Source: Companilactobacillus mishanensis
GTDB lineage: Bacteria; Bacillota; Bacilli; Lactobacillales; Lactobacillaceae
DNA length: 64,000 nt
NCBI RefSeq assembly: GCF_003946505.1
Contig: NZ_RHON01000004.1
Coordinates: forward strand, 62,001-126,000
Direction: 5' to 3'
Positions 40,819-50,489 of the stretch are shown piece after piece. How positions within the stretch are numbered: position 1 is the first letter of the stretch; every line of letters begins with the position of its first letter. The position numbers and the translations under genes are program-made. The notes under the pieces are model-generated. The model searched no databases. It was not told where the DNA came from and was given only the letters and a program-made list of their open reading frames with translations.

Positions 40819-40926
40819 GCGTGCCAAAACTCGGTCAGCTTCTGAGCATAACATGAAAATCACAATATCCGCTTTATGGATATGGTGATTTTGGTGTTAA
40901 GCGGAGGAAGTTGAGTTTTGTCGCGC
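40819..40926. repeat. structured element upstream of hflX
   Basis: Outer arms GCGTGCCAAAACTC and GAGTTTTGTCGCGC pair with one mismatch. Middle arms CATAACA/TGTTA and CTTC/GAAG follow. At the tip is a strong hairpin (40856-40870 with 40878-40892). It is a cruciform-capable unit of about 108 bases in the gap before the LytTR gene. Confidence 0.55.
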
Positions 40927-41171
40927 GTTTCCGCATACTTAGCAAAACCCAAAGTTACGCCACGTTCTCGTGTTATTTATATATGTTGTTATTGATATTT
41001 CTTAAGCGCATGAAACGCATGGCAATCAAATCCCTTCAAAATTATTATTACAATGATAACACGATTGTTGAGTTATAACCATTTAGACCGATTATTCGAC
41101 CATTTATTCCCAAAAAGTTTTGATTTTTCTTTAAACGATATATATTACAAATGAAAGGAGGTTTTGTACGT

Positions 41172-41615
41172 ATGATAATTAATTTCAATATAGCCAAGAA
41201 ATTTATTGAACCTCTAATTACAATCAATACTGATGAAAAAACCTCTGATATGGAAAGACTTGCTAAATCCATTGATCGAATTTCTGATGGCTGGCAAATT
41301 CAAGGGATTCAGAATGGTAGGAAAAAACAAATTTCGATGTACCAAATAATTGGATTTCATACAGATGGTAAAAAGGTGATCTGTCAGACTTCTGAAGGCG
41401 AATATAGAGTCAACAAGCGGATTTATGAGTTGAAAGACGCTTTGCCAGATAAGTTATTCATCCAAATCTCTAGTTCAGAAATTATAAGCATTGCTAGTAT
41501 TAAAGACTTGGAACTAACCAAATCTGGAATATATCAAATCAATTTAAATGATGGCAGTGAAACATATACTTCTAGAAGGTATATGAAATTGCTTAGAGAG
41601 AAGCTTTTAAAATGA
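41172..41615 (+). CDS. LytTR-family DNA-binding protein (147 aa)
   Basis: A short N-terminal region (1-50) precedes a LytTR domain (about 52-147: KKQISMYQIIGFHTDGKKVICQTSEGEYRVNKRIYELKDALP). There is no receiver domain, so it is a stand-alone LytTR protein. The ATG at 41172 follows AAAGGAGG; the in-frame ATG at 41151 is part of that site. ATGA overlap with the DUF3021 gene. Confidence 0.85.
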   Translation: MIINFNIAKKFIEPLITINTDEKTSDMERLAKSIDRISDGWQIQGIQNGRKKQISMYQIIGFHTDGKKVICQTSEGEYRVNKRIYELKDALPDKLFIQISSSEIISIASIKDLELTKSGIYQINLNDGSETYTSRRYMKLLREKLLK

Positions 41616-42079
41616 AAACATTTAATAGATATTTTATAGTCGGATTCAAGGGAATTTTTATTGGAATAGCAATAGGCTTTCTGATGTCATTGTTGTTCTC
41701 ATTTATATACAAGACCCCAACGTTTGTACCATCTTCTTCAGACTTTTATTTAAAATATAGCAATCTAAGAATTGCGACAGGAATTTCCACATTACTTTGG
41801 GCGGGGATGGGACTAGTTTTTTCCTTCGCAAGCTTGGTTTTCAGAGTTGATAAATGGAGTATTACGAAAAGAACAATCGTAAACTTTGTGATTACATTTT
41901 TCGGCTTCACTCCGTTGGCAATTTTGGCAGGATGGTTCCCAAGTACAGCGTATTGGTACGCCTTCTATGTTGTGACTTTTCTGATAACGTATACGGTCAT
42001 GTGGATAATTTCCATGAATATTGCTAGAAGTCATGTTCGAGAGATCAATGAAAGAATTCAACAGTTGAATGGAAAATAA
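41612..42079 (+). CDS. DUF3021-family membrane protein (155 aa)
   Basis: Four membrane segments (about 10-30, 55-75, 85-105, 112-135) and the opening MKTFNRYFIVGFKGIFIGIAIGFLMSL fit DUF3021. LytTR-DUF3021 pairs are known as a regulator with a membrane partner that controls LytTR activity. Usually an ABC exporter is nearby; none is here. Confidence 0.82.
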   Translation: MKTFNRYFIVGFKGIFIGIAIGFLMSLLFSFIYKTPTFVPSSSDFYLKYSNLRIATGISTLLWAGMGLVFSFASLVFRVDKWSITKRTIVNFVITFFGFTPLAILAGWFPSTAYWYAFYVVTFLITYTVMWIISMNIARSHVREINERIQQLNGK

Positions 42080-42155
42080 TTTTTTGAACTCATTGTGAGC
42101 TTTATCCGAGGTCTATATGATGGTATAATGACTTTACACGAAAGGGATGATTAAA

Positions 42156-42440
42156 ATGAGTTTGAGTTCAACAACGATTAGATTAGATGATGATCTTAGA
42201 AAAGAATTAGATATTAGACTCAAAGCAACAGGGCTTAGTTTGAATGCATATTTTACGTTAGCAACCAAGCAATTTGTTATTCAGAATCGGGTCCCATTTG
42301 AAATTGTTGCCCCTGAGGTCCCTAATGAAACAACTCGGATTGCAATGGTCGAAGCAGAAGCAAAAGAACTTGGAATTATCCCTGATGATACTCCTGAATT
42401 TACAGATGTTGAGGAATTGAAAAAATATTTAAACAAATAA
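42156..42440 (+). CDS. RelB/DinJ-family antitoxin without an adjacent toxin (94 aa)
   Basis: TTIRLDDDLRKELDIRLKATGLSLNAYFTLATKQFVIQNRVPFEI is a standard DinJ ribbon-helix-helix. The ATG at 42156 is spaced correctly from AAAGGGATG; the ATG at 42147 is too close. A terminator follows at once and no RelE/YafQ gene is present, so it is an orphan that might act on a toxin elsewhere. Confidence 0.85.
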   Translation: MSLSSTTIRLDDDLRKELDIRLKATGLSLNAYFTLATKQFVIQNRVPFEIVAPEVPNETTRIAMVEAEAKELGIIPDDTPEFTDVEELKKYLNK

Positions 42441-42470
42441 AAACTGCGATTATTAATTTAATCGCAGTTT
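42441..42470. terminator. bidirectional terminator
   Basis: AAACTGCGATTA and its complement, with T-rich flanks on both sides, stands between the RelB gene and the convergent small membrane protein gene. Confidence 0.8.
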
Positions 42471-42628
42471 TATTTTATATTCAGCTTTTTTAAAACGAAC
42501 AACACAAGACAAACTATGAATACCGCTCTAACCACCCAAGCGGCAAGAAATGTTCCAAAAAGTATGTAAAAGGCCTGATGGAAAAATGTATTACTTGTTA
42601 AATCAGTTAATAGCGGTAACCAAGGCAT
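42470..42628 (-). CDS. 52-residue membrane protein
   Basis: Starts MPWLPLLTDLTSN with AAAGGAAG 8 bases upstream. One or two hydrophobic segments (about 18-30 and 33-47) and a basic end KKLNIK. No family recognised. It ends in the terminator shared with the RelB gene. Confidence 0.55.
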   Translation of the reverse strand: MPWLPLLTDLTSNTFFHQAFYILFGTFLAAWVVRAVFIVCLVLFVLKKLNIK

Positions 42629-42643
42629 AAATATACTTCCTTT

Positions 42644-43561
42644 CTAATATTGTAATAAGATCCTTCCAGATGAATGTGAGTTCTTGGATATGTTTTGAGC
42701 TTTGATCACATCTTTGAAATCGAATATTTCTTGGATGTAGGCGTGTAATTCATTATTGGAAAGTTGCTGAATAACTTTCTTATAATCTCCGGGCATGATT
42801 GGTCCTTGTGTGAATGAAAATGATTGATCAGATTTTGTTGTGGAAAAATTTGGTAATGACAAGGATATGATTTGTAGATTGTTCAAATTTTGTGAAATTG
42901 TCGAAAGTAGTTCTGGCCGTCCGACGGTATCTAGGACCCTATTTATTTCTGGATGTGCCTGGAGCTGATTGACCAAATTGGAAGTATAGTCGATAAATTC
43001 ATCGGCACCTACATTGAGCAAAAAATCTTTATTTTGGGGATGTCCCAGAGCAATGACATGAACATTTCTCATTTTTAAGAACTGGATCATGTACGTTCCA
43101 ACACCTCCAGAAGCGCCAGTGATCAAGATTGTGTCACCAGATTCGGCGTGGATTTTTCTGACAGCACTCAATGCAGCATCTGCACCACCGATGATTGTTG
43201 CCCCTTCAGCTAGACTGACATCATCTGGTAAGGTAAATAAAAATGGCGATATCAAGATATTATTTATCTGCTGAGAAGTACCAGATTGAGAAACCCCAAT
43301 AACTTTTCTACCCATAAGATTGTTTCTCGCCATGATGCCGGTTTCTTTGACGACGCCGCTGAAGCTGTATCCGATAGTAATTGGTAAATTCACAGGTCGG
43401 ATGTTTCGTAGTTCGCCAGTTTCTGTACGCCAATCATAAGGCAGAACTGGTGTATATTTTGTTTCAATCAGGGCCGATAACGGTCCCACTCTTAGTTCAT
43501 TGATATTTTTTATTTTTAAATCTTCGATACCATTGAAAGATTCCTGTATGATAGCCTGCAT
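42644..43561 (-). CDS. zinc-type alcohol dehydrogenase/quinone-reductase-like MDR protein (305 aa)
   Basis: Medium-chain dehydrogenase fold: a GroES-like N-terminal half and a Rossmann half with ITGASGGVGTYMIQFLK. No structural-zinc cysteines are visible, so it is a zinc-free quinone-oxidoreductase-like member. The ATG at 43561 lies 8 bases after GGAGG. NADPH-dependent reduction of quinones or enones is likely but not proven. Confidence 0.82.
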   Translation of the reverse strand: MQAIIQESFNGIEDLKIKNINELRVGPLSALIETKYTPVLPYDWRTETGELRNIRPVNLPITIGYSFSGVVKETGIMARNNLMGRKVIGVSQSGTSQQINNILISPFLFTLPDDVSLAEGATIIGGADAALSAVRKIHAESGDTILITGASGGVGTYMIQFLKMRNVHVIALGHPQNKDFLLNVGADEFIDYTSNLVNQLQAHPEINRVLDTVGRPELLSTISQNLNNLQIISLSLPNFSTTKSDQSFSFTQGPIMPGDYKKVIQQLSNNELHAYIQEIFDFKDVIKAQNISKNSHSSGRILLQY

Positions 43562-43679
43562 AATATTTACCTCCGTCATCATTAAAAGCATTGTATTTTA
43601 TACGCAAAATTTATAGAAATCAGTATTCTGATATTTGGCGGTGTACAATTGAATTAACTAAGTTTTTGGGGAGGGAATT

Positions 43680-44336
43680 ATGCAAAAATATTTAACATTT
43701 GACTGTTATTTTACTTTATTGGATGAAAGTAGCTTGTATGACAAGGTTGCGGAAATCGGCGAGAAGCTAGGCGTTGATGGCAAGTCTGCCCGTGAACGAT
43801 TCGTAACTTATCAAGAAGACCGCTCGAACATGCATCCATATTTGGATTACGACCTACTTACCAGAAATAATTTGATCAATCTGGATTTTAAGTTTGGATT
43901 AGAGCACAAATTTGAGAAGTATTATGTTGAAGTGATGGAAGCTCATCGTAACTTGAAGCCTTATCCAGAAGTAATTGACACCTTGGAAAAATTTATTGCA
44001 TTAAGATATAAATTGATCATGATGTCGAATTCGTCTTGGAGTATAATTCCAGAAAACGTCAAGGCGTTGGAAGTGCCATTTGATGTCTGGACTGCAGAAG
44101 ATGTTCATTCGTACAAACCAGATCTCCATTTCTTCAAGCCAGTAGAAGACCATTATGGATTCAACGAACAAAACCATATCCATATTGCACAGGGATATAT
44201 GAGTGATATGGAGCCTGCCGGTGCGATGGATTGGCCAACAGTCTGGGTAAATCGTTATCACGATAAGGCCACAGGATTATATAAACCAACATATGAAGTA
44301 TCGAAGTTAGATGAAATATTACCAATATTGAAATGA
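43680..44336 (+). CDS. HAD-superfamily hydrolase, haloacid dehalogenase type II-like (218 aa)
   Basis: The nucleophile motif is FDCYFTLLD (Asp8), then MMSNSSW (motif II), and a VHSYKPDLHFF (Lys) region; AQGYMSDMEPAGAMDWPTVWVNR is motif IV. The overall pattern is that of type II haloacid dehalogenases, though most lactobacillar members probably act on phosphates. GGGGAGGG ribosome site. Confidence 0.8.
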   Translation: MQKYLTFDCYFTLLDESSLYDKVAEIGEKLGVDGKSARERFVTYQEDRSNMHPYLDYDLLTRNNLINLDFKFGLEHKFEKYYVEVMEAHRNLKPYPEVIDTLEKFIALRYKLIMMSNSSWSIIPENVKALEVPFDVWTAEDVHSYKPDLHFFKPVEDHYGFNEQNHIHIAQGYMSDMEPAGAMDWPTVWVNRYHDKATGLYKPTYEVSKLDEILPILK

Positions 44337-44339
44337 AAA

Positions 44340-44375
44340 ACAGAGAGCTGGCGTAATTCAGCTCTCTGTTTTTTT
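44340..44375 (+). terminator. terminator after the HAD gene
   Basis: ACAGAGAGCTG, 8-base loop, complement and seven T. Confidence 0.88.
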
Positions 44376-44411
44376 AGAAATGTTTGTATTTTTTGAAGCG
44401 TTGATTTTAAT

Positions 44412-44558
44412 TTAGATATTCAAATCTTTGAAAAAGGCTTCGGTACTATCAGCTGTTATGAAATTTGTTTTATCACCTCTAGCAGCTTCATCGGCAAGTT
44501 TTTGAGTCTCGTCATTTAAAATCTCGTTGTCATATTCGTCAGAATGTATTTTTTTCAT
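44412..44558 (-). CDS. 48-residue acidic protein
   Basis: The product starts MKKIHSDEYDNEILNDETQ and ends TEAFFKDLNI. It is acidic and probably helical. CAGGAGGCG lies 6 bases before the ATG, so translation is very likely. The shape recalls the small acidic tail of an antitoxin, but no DNA-binding part or toxin is present. Confidence 0.6.
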   Translation of the reverse strand: MKKIHSDEYDNEILNDETQKLADEAARGDKTNFITADSTEAFFKDLNI

Positions 44559-44710
44559 AATTACGCCTCCTGATGAGTACGTGAGTGCTCATTTAGTACT
44601 TACACAATAACACGTGCTATCTGTAATGACACTAAATTAGACGTAATAAAATATATTTCTAGTTTAAGAAATTTAAAAATGGAATCAGCATAGTCTGACT
44701 CCATTCAAGT

Positions 44711-45460
44711 CTATATAACCATGTGCAATCCCATAACGACTAGCAATATACCAATAAACGGTTTTACATAATTATTGAATTTAACTGGATCCATTTTGGC
44801 TAACATCTTCGGTGCAACTAATCCACCAACGATAGCACCGATCATCAAGCAAACTCCAATTTTCCAATCGATATTTCCGGTTGATAGATGGAATAATAAC
44901 CCAACACCTGTCGTACCAACTAATATGTAAGAAGAAGTTGCTGCGGCCCGGATCATGTCCAAATTCATCACTAATAATCCGGCTATAACTGGTCCACCAC
45001 CGCTTAATCCAGCAATACCAACCATTAGTCCAGCCAAGATTCCAAACAAGGCAGTTTTTAAATTAGCGTGTGCAGTTTTTGCATCCGCCTTTTTATTTGA
45101 GAAAAATCTTGAGTACAAAATTTGAATTCCTAGAACGGTCAAAATAATTGCAACAATCCAGGTATATATTTTCATAGGAATGTATGGAGAAACCAGTGCA
45201 CCCACGATGGCTGCAGGGATGGCAGAAATCAACATTTTATTTCCAATTTTAAATCGAATATTGCCAGTCCGATAATGTCCGTATGCACCCACACATAGTG
45301 AGGGGAAAGCAGTGAACAGTGAGGTTGCCGCTGCTACCGGAGCACTTAGATGAAAGAATGTTGTTAAAACTCCTATATATAAAGCGGCCCCACCACCACC
45401 AGTGGAAAGTACGAATAATCCAATTGCAAATCCAATCAATATCAAGGAAACATAAGTCAT
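44711..45460 (-). CDS. TauE/SafE-family membrane exporter (249 aa)
   Basis: Seven to eight hydrophobic segments and two TauE repeats with GGGGAALYIG near the start and GIAGLSGGGPVIAGLLVM in the second half. The family moves sulfite, sulfonates or related anions. Single gene. Confidence 0.85.
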   Translation of the reverse strand: MTYVSLILIGFAIGLFVLSTGGGGAALYIGVLTTFFHLSAPVAAATSLFTAFPSLCVGAYGHYRTGNIRFKIGNKMLISAIPAAIVGALVSPYIPMKIYTWIVAIILTVLGIQILYSRFFSNKKADAKTAHANLKTALFGILAGLMVGIAGLSGGGPVIAGLLVMNLDMIRAAATSSYILVGTTGVGLLFHLSTGNIDWKIGVCLMIGAIVGGLVAPKMLAKMDPVKFNNYVKPFIGILLVVMGLHMVI

Positions 45461-45617
45461 TTTGGTGCCCCCAGTCGATGTCTATATTACTCTCAAAAAT
45501 ATAATTAACCAATTATAGATTGGGCACTTAGAATGAAACTTAATAAGATATGACTTGCATCAATCTGATAGATTTATTTTATATTGAAATAGACATCCGT
45601 AGTATGGCATCTCATAA

Positions 45618-45998
45618 CTAATTACTATAACCATCATGTTCTGGATAAACGAGATCAACTGTCTGCCCTTTATCTTGCAAACGTTTGATCCTATCTTCAC
45701 CCCAAGACGACATTGCCACCAATACCTTATTCAAAGTGTGACCATACTCAGTGATTTCGTATTCAACATGTGGCGGAACCTCATTGTAGACGTGTCGTTC
45801 AATGATTTCGTCTCGTTCTAATTCTCTTAACTGATCAGTCAGTACTTTGGGTGAAATTCCTGGAACGACTCGGCGTAATTCAGCGGGACGTATTGGTCCT
45901 GCTCCCATGTGGCAAAGAATCAATGGTTTCCATTTTCCACCCATAACGGCAAGGGTCGCCAAGACACCGTTTTGATAACTTTCTTGTTTTTCTGCCAT
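45618..45998 (-). CDS. HxlR-family winged-helix regulator (126 aa)
   Basis: The HxlR signature is present: GGKWKPLILCHMGAGPIRPAELRRVVPGISPKVLTDQLRELERD, with a wing around YEITEYGH. No conserved Cys for redox sensing is seen near the N-terminus. It is divergent from an SDR gene; a palindrome lies between (46076-46093). Confidence 0.9.
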   Translation of the reverse strand: MAEKQESYQNGVLATLAVMGGKWKPLILCHMGAGPIRPAELRRVVPGISPKVLTDQLRELERDEIIERHVYNEVPPHVEYEITEYGHTLNKVLVAMSSWGEDRIKRLQDKGQTVDLVYPEHDGYSN

Positions 45999-46075
45999 TT
46001 GTAATACCTCACTTGTTAAAAATATTTTACCATTTAAATTTTTTTTATTTTCTATTTTCCTAGAGTGCCAACATA

Positions 46076-46093
46076 ACTTACTTTTAGGTAAGT
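46076..46093. promoter_or_regulatory. HxlR operator candidate
   Basis: ACTTAC-N6-GTAAGT in the divergent intergenic region, about 85 bases before the SDR start, is the form of site bound by HxlR-type regulators. Confidence 0.55.
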
Positions 46094-46176
46094 AATGTAT
46101 GTAAAAGTGCCTAATTGTTTATATTTTGAATCCCAGTAAACTGTGTCCATAAAGTAAATCACAGGAGGATTTAACA

Positions 46177-46929
46177 ATGGAATTCATTCAAAACAAAGTA
46201 GTAGTTATTACAGGTGCTTCAAGCGGAATTGGAAAAGAAACAGCAACACAACTGGCTGCCAAAGGGGCTAAATTAGTTTTAGGCGCAAGAAGAGAATCTG
46301 CACTTAAAGACTTATCTGACTCATTGAAAGAATCATATCCTGAACTAGAAATAATTTATCGCTCAGTCGATGTTACCAAAAATGAGGAAGTTAAGGAATT
46401 AATTGATGCTGCTGAGGAAAAATTTGGAAGAATTGACGTCCTATTTAACAACGCTGGATTGATGCCTATTTCCGAATTACGTGATGGGAAAGTTAGCGAG
46501 TGGGAACAGATGATGTCAGTCAACGTCATGGGCGCTTTATATGGTATCAATGCTGTCCTTCCTATTATGGAAAAACAAGGTAGCGGACAAATCATCACAA
46601 CTGATTCTGTAGCTGGACACTTCACTGGTGCTGGTTCAGCCGTATATTCAGGTACTAAATATGCAATGCGTGCCATCATGGAAGGATTGCGCGTTGAAGA
46701 AGTTGGCAAGAATATCAAGTCGACAATGATTTCACCAGGACACGCACAAACTGCTTTGGCACAAACGATCTCTGATCCCGAAACGAGAGCCGCAGTTAAG
46801 GCTACAGAAATGAATGAAGGATTGAATGTCAAAGATGTCGCAAGTGCTGTAGTTTATGCCATCAACACTGAAGACACAGTCGCAATCAATGAAGTGATTC
46901 TTCGTTCAACAAATCAACCCGATTACTAA
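46177..46929 (+). CDS. short-chain dehydrogenase/reductase (250 aa)
   Basis: Classical SDR with TGASSGIGKET, LGARRES, NNAGL, TDSVAG and YSGTK. It is a paralogue of the enzyme at 26002. Probably controlled by the divergent HxlR protein. CACAGGAGG ribosome site. Confidence 0.9.
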   Translation: MEFIQNKVVVITGASSGIGKETATQLAAKGAKLVLGARRESALKDLSDSLKESYPELEIIYRSVDVTKNEEVKELIDAAEEKFGRIDVLFNNAGLMPISELRDGKVSEWEQMMSVNVMGALYGINAVLPIMEKQGSGQIITTDSVAGHFTGAGSAVYSGTKYAMRAIMEGLRVEEVGKNIKSTMISPGHAQTALAQTISDPETRAAVKATEMNEGLNVKDVASAVVYAINTEDTVAINEVILRSTNQPDY

Positions 46930-47043
46930 AATTATTTTAAAAAAAAGCTTGCCCTAGAGTCCAGTCGAGGGTCTATATTTAACCTCGTTCAGTTGATTTT
47001 TAGAATTATAGGACTATTTTAAAGTTGTAATAAAATCAAATAA

Positions 47044-47847
<804 letters not shown>

Positions 47848-47881
47848 AATATATTCATAACTAAAACTTTAGGAGACAATT

Positions 47882-48640
47882 TTGAGTTCAAAAAATATTG
47901 TTGAGGAATATAGAGTTACCGAGGGAAGCCGATTCGTCTATATGCGGACGATACGTCAGAAATCACTAGCAGAGCCAGCACCAACTATGATTTTTTCACA
48001 CGGATTAGGTGAGACGCATAAATATTTGATGGATTATGCCAATCATTTTGCCGAGAAAGGTTATGTGTGTGTAGTGTTTGACTTTTGCGGTGGTGGCAAT
48101 ATGAGTCGCAGCTCTGGCAAGACAAGTAGGATGTCGATCTTCACGGAGCAAGAAGATTTAGAAACTATAATTGGATTTACCCAATCATTAAAATACGTTG
48201 ATAATAGACACATTATTCTAGTGGGAGCCAGTCAAGGTGGAGCAGTTTCCGCAATGGTGGCCGATGAGATTCCAAACGAAATTGAGTCACTGGTATTGAT
48301 GTATCCAGCGTTCAATATCCCATATAGCGCCAGAAAAACTTACGCCACAGTAGATGCAATACCTGACCATGTCTTCCAATGGGTAGATTTAGGTAAAGTG
48401 TATTTTGAAAAACTGCTCGATTACGAAATTTATGATCACATTGCCAATTTTGAGAAACCCATCTTAATAATTCATGGTGATCAAGATAAAATCGTTCCAA
48501 TTCGTTATTCAGAAAAGGCAGAAAAAGTTTATAAAAATGCTGAACTGAAAGTAATCGAAGGCTCAGGTCACGGATTTTATGAAGATGACCGAAACGTATC
48601 AATGCAATTATTTGATGATTTCATATCAAAACTAAAATAA
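47882..48640 (+). CDS. alpha/beta hydrolase (252 aa)
   Basis: The start is TTG, 6 bases after TAGGAGAC. Serine hydrolase with nucleophile elbow GASQGG (Ser about 120), Asp in IIHGDQDKIVP and His in EGSGHGFYED. Similar proteins are annotated as acyl/cinnamoyl esterase-like. A bidirectional terminator follows. Confidence 0.85.
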   Translation: MSSKNIVEEYRVTEGSRFVYMRTIRQKSLAEPAPTMIFSHGLGETHKYLMDYANHFAEKGYVCVVFDFCGGGNMSRSSGKTSRMSIFTEQEDLETIIGFTQSLKYVDNRHIILVGASQGGAVSAMVADEIPNEIESLVLMYPAFNIPYSARKTYATVDAIPDHVFQWVDLGKVYFEKLLDYEIYDHIANFEKPILIIHGDQDKIVPIRYSEKAEKVYKNAELKVIEGSGHGFYEDDRNVSMQLFDDFISKLK

Positions 48641-48676
48641 GCACGATATAAATATTTAACTATTTATATCGTGCTT
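48639..48676. terminator. bidirectional terminator
   Basis: A 16-base perfect stem AAGCACGATATAAATA with a six-base loop separates the hydrolase and Ada genes, which converge. Confidence 0.9.
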
Positions 48677-49210
48677 TTTTGATTGGAATTGTTTAGGAGT
48701 AACACCAAACTGATTTTTGAATAGCTTGATAAAATAAGCCGGATTGCTAATACCAACTTGTTCACCGATTGATTTAACTGGGTTTTCAGAATTAATCAAC
48801 ATGGATTTAGCTGCATCTAATCGAATGATAGTCAGTCTTTGTTGAGGTGTCATACCAGTTAGATCCTTGTATACATGACGTAAATAGGACTCAGAACCGT
48901 GTATTTCATTAGCTAGGTATTCCAAAGTAATATTATTTGAATAATTTTCTTCTAAGAAGTTATCAATCTCTTTGACCCAGATCTCATTGGAAACAATCGC
49001 ATTAAGAGGACGACATCTTTTACAAGGACGAAATCCATCAGCAAGAGCCTGGTCAGGGTTCGAATAGATACTAATATTTTCTCTTTTAGGTAATCGAGAA
49101 GGACAAGAAGGACGACAAAAAATCTTTGTAGAAGAGACCGCATACCAGAACTTACCGTCATAATTCGTATCATTATTTTTGATAGCCAGCCACTCAGATT
49201 GCGTTACCAT
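48656..49210 (-). CDS. adaA: AdaA-type methylphosphotriester transferase/AraC activator (184 aa)
   Basis: The Ada zinc domain carries Cys32, Cys36, Cys63 and Cys66 (FCRPSCPSR and CKRCRP). One cysteine accepts methyl from phosphotriesters and switches the protein to an activator. An AraC-type double HTH occupies 77-180. The ATG at 49210 follows AGAAGGTG; it overlaps the ogt gene upstream by 17 bases, so the two are co-translated. Confidence 0.9.
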   Translation of the reverse strand: MVTQSEWLAIKNNDTNYDGKFWYAVSSTKIFCRPSCPSRLPKRENISIYSNPDQALADGFRPCKRCRPLNAIVSNEIWVKEIDNFLEENYSNNITLEYLANEIHGSESYLRHVYKDLTGMTPQQRLTIIRLDAAKSMLINSENPVKSIGEQVGISNPAYFIKLFKNQFGVTPKQFQSKKHDINS

Positions 49211-49709
49211 GCTTAGCACCTTCTAAATCCAACAAAGCGATTTTACGATCGATTCCGCCAGCATAACCAGTCAAAGAACCATCTGCACCAACAACACGAT
49301 GACAAGGGATGATGATAGAAATTGGATTGTGACCAACAGCACCGCCAACAGCACGAGCAGCAGATTTTCGACCCCCGCGCATTTCACCAATTCTGTCAGA
49401 GATTTCTTTATAAGTAATAGTTTGACCATAAGGAATGGAAGTCAAGACTTCCAAAACAAGCCCTCGAAATTCAGTGACCTCAGGATAAAGAGGGACAGCA
49501 GAAATAGCAGGCTCATAACCAGAAAAGTAAGCATCCAACCAATCAGAAGCCAAACGAATTGGAGAATTGACCCCAGATTCAATAGAATCCATATCATAAC
49601 CAGCACCAAAATGAGCTTGGCCAGAAAACCAAGCACCAACTAAGAACTTATCATGAGCCAACAAAACCATTTCCCCAAGAGGAGAATTATAAGCAGATTT
49701 GAGATACAT
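49194..49709 (-). CDS. O6-methylguanine-DNA methyltransferase (171 aa)
   Basis: The acceptor Cys136 lies in IIPCHRVVG; RAVGGAVGHNPI is the preceding helix. It repairs O6-alkylguanine by suicide transfer. The ATG at 49709 follows AAAGGAG; an upstream in-frame ATG would add a hydrophobic 20-residue stretch across that site. It is the first gene of an adaptive-response pair with AdaA. Confidence 0.92.
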   Translation of the reverse strand: MYLKSAYNSPLGEMVLLAHDKFLVGAWFSGQAHFGAGYDMDSIESGVNSPIRLASDWLDAYFSGYEPAISAVPLYPEVTEFRGLVLEVLTSIPYGQTITYKEISDRIGEMRGGRKSAARAVGGAVGHNPISIIIPCHRVVGADGSLTGYAGGIDRKIALLDLEGAKHGNAI

Positions 49710-49858
49710 AAAGACCAACTCCTTTGCAGTAAGAATATTACAACAAAAGAAGACCAAAAAGTATAACAATCTGGCTTTTTAATCCAAAGAAGAAAAAAAG
49801 AACCAACGATTAATTATCGTTAGTTCCTATAGTTACGTTACCTAAATGATTGAATTAA

Positions 49859-50134
49859 TTAGTTAAAATTTACTTCTAATTTTTTTCCAAGGGCAAAAGC
49901 GAGTTTGGATAAAGTATCAAAACTAGTGTTATCTCCGCGTTCAATGCGAGCCACTGTTGATTGGGGTACTGAAGCCTTTGCAGCCAATTCCTGCTGAGTA
50001 AGTCCTGCAGCTTCGCGTGCCTTCATCAATGCGACGGCACTTTCTAATTTAGCACTTTCGGCTTCGAATCCTTTTTTGAACTCTGGATCTTTTAACTGTT
50101 CTTTTAAATAATCGTCAAATTTAATTGTTGTCAA
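49859..50134 (-). CDS. HigA-type XRE antitoxin (91 aa)
   Basis: An HTH_3 domain (AREAAGLTQQELAAKASVPQSTVARIERGDNTSFDTLSKLAFALG) fills the C-terminal two thirds. TTG at 50134 is the likely start, since GGAGG lies 9 bases before it and the upstream ATG is ahead of that site. It overlaps the toxin gene by 14 bases (toxin-first order as in HigBA). Confidence 0.85.
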   Translation of the reverse strand: MTTIKFDDYLKEQLKDPEFKKGFEAESAKLESAVALMKAREAAGLTQQELAAKASVPQSTVARIERGDNTSFDTLSKLAFALGKKLEVNFN

Positions 50135-50489
50135 TTGTGTGTTCCTCCAAATATTCATTTCTGATTAATTCGGCATGATGAATCTCTTTTACTGGTGTTT
50201 TTTGAGTTTTTTTACTGAATCCGTGCGTTATGACAAAGTGATTTTCTTCAGCATGAAAATATAGGGATCTTTGAATATTTGTCCCTAAATTAGATCGTAA
50301 TTCAAACAAGTTACCACTTATCTTTTTTATCCATTTCATTTTCTTGCTTGTAATTAATCCGTATCTTTGAACTTTATCAATCGTTGCAAATAATTTTTCA
50401 CGATCTCTTTTGGGTAAGGTATTCATGAATTCCATGAATTCGTTGTGGCCATTGGGTCTAGTATAAAATTCAAAAGTAGGTTTTTCCAT
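50121..50489 (-). CDS. HigB-type (Gp49-like) toxin (122 aa)
   Basis: A RelE-superfamily protein of the phage-derived Gp49-like/HigB class: FMEFMNTLPKRDREKLFATIDKVQRYG, ISGNLFELRSNLGTNIQRSLYF, then FVITHGFSKKTQKTP. It cuts mRNA on the ribosome in studied members. A TGCTATAAT box ends only 6 bases before the ATG, so the mRNA may be leaderless. Confidence 0.88.
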   Translation of the reverse strand: MEKPTFEFYTRPNGHNEFMEFMNTLPKRDREKLFATIDKVQRYGLITSKKMKWIKKISGNLFELRSNLGTNIQRSLYFHAEENHFVITHGFSKKTQKTPVKEIHHAELIRNEYLEEHTIDNN

